Under the pieces are notes generated by a model that was given only the letters and a program-made list of their open reading frames with translations, was not told where the DNA came from and did not search any database. Position numbers and translations under genes: made by a program. 64,000 nt of DNA, taken from assembly GCA_903813345.2 (NCBI GenBank), contig CAIIXF020000011.1:34464166-34528165 (forward strand), given 5' to 3'. The stretch's first letter is position 1. Every line of letters starts with the position of its first letter. Source of the stretch: Owenia fusiformis (lineage: Eukaryota; Annelida; Polychaeta; Sabellida; Oweniidae). Below, piece by piece: positions 63,861 to 64,000 of the stretch.

Positions 63861-64000
63861 TATTATGCCACTTTAAGTTCAATTACAGTTGATTCGAACA
63901 CAATCATAACAATTAAAAACCATAAAAATATCCCATAGCCAACTCAATAATGCTGATGTTGATCTCGAACCATTTTTATGACGTTGCTTGATTCTAGCAA

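Noticed and set aside
1-64000. tRNA, rRNA or snRNA genes
   Set aside because: I saw no convincing A/B box pair, rRNA segment or snRNA core; a covariance-model scan would be needed to exclude divergent ones.

Overview
The window is AT-rich nuclear DNA from a metazoan: split genes with GT-AG introns, human-like proteins at ordinary length, and introns loaded with non-LTR retrotransposons, a tyrosine-recombinase retrotransposon, hAT-like elements, MITEs and hairpin (foldback) repeats. The mix of an Ngaro-type element, several LINE clades and many palindromic MITEs suggests a marine invertebrate (lophotrochozoan or ambulacrarian). The sequence alone does not settle which.

Three conserved host genes can be assembled codon by codon. 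(1) PSMD13/Rpn9, a 26S proteasome lid subunit, occupies most of the left half on the minus strand: nine coding exons from 39100 down to 2827, 378 aa, introns up to 16 kb. (2) An ankyrin-repeat/SOCS-box (ASB-like) gene runs head-to-head on the plus strand (39438-43344, four exons, 518 aa), about 340 bp from the PSMD13 start codon, so the two probably share a promoter. (3) An SFT2-domain Golgi-traffic protein (SFT2D1/SFT2D2 type) lies on the plus strand (46180-55813, seven exons, 159 aa).

The 16-kb PSMD13 intron (18093-34420) carries, on the opposite strand, two copies of an unfamiliar two-exon gene (21364-25890 and 31043-32593). Exon 1 encodes a compact domain resembling ParB-like domains. Exon 2 encodes a low-complexity Tyr/Ser/Thr/Pro region, expanded in one copy into four 76-aa repeats, ending in a polybasic tail and a Cys-Thr-Ile-Leu CaaX box. 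The two loci are a segmental duplication that has since received different insertions. I consider this the best candidate for an undescribed system.

Mobile DNA from left to right: nested hAT-like elements (4.4-5.3 kb); an array of X-box-like palindromes (6.9-8.9 kb); an Ngaro-like element with textbook split direct repeats (10562-15239); a truncated LINE, a second LINE fragment and a foldback (20.1-23.7 kb); a nearly complete LINE ORF2 (26.3-29.6 kb); palindromic elements in PSMD13 intron 1 (35-38.5 kb); a hAT-like element with perfect 8-bp target duplication (46.5 kb); compact hairpins (49.6-51.4, 61.5, 63.7 kb); and a 4.5-kb structure with roughly 740-bp inverted arms (58.9-63.4 kb).

The most unexpected structural signal is that two unrelated genes each have an exon 3' end plus its 5' splice site amplified into an in-register minisatellite: PSMD13 (54-bp unit, 8 donors) and SFT2D (51-bp unit, 9 donors). 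All calls come from reading the sequence; no database search was run.
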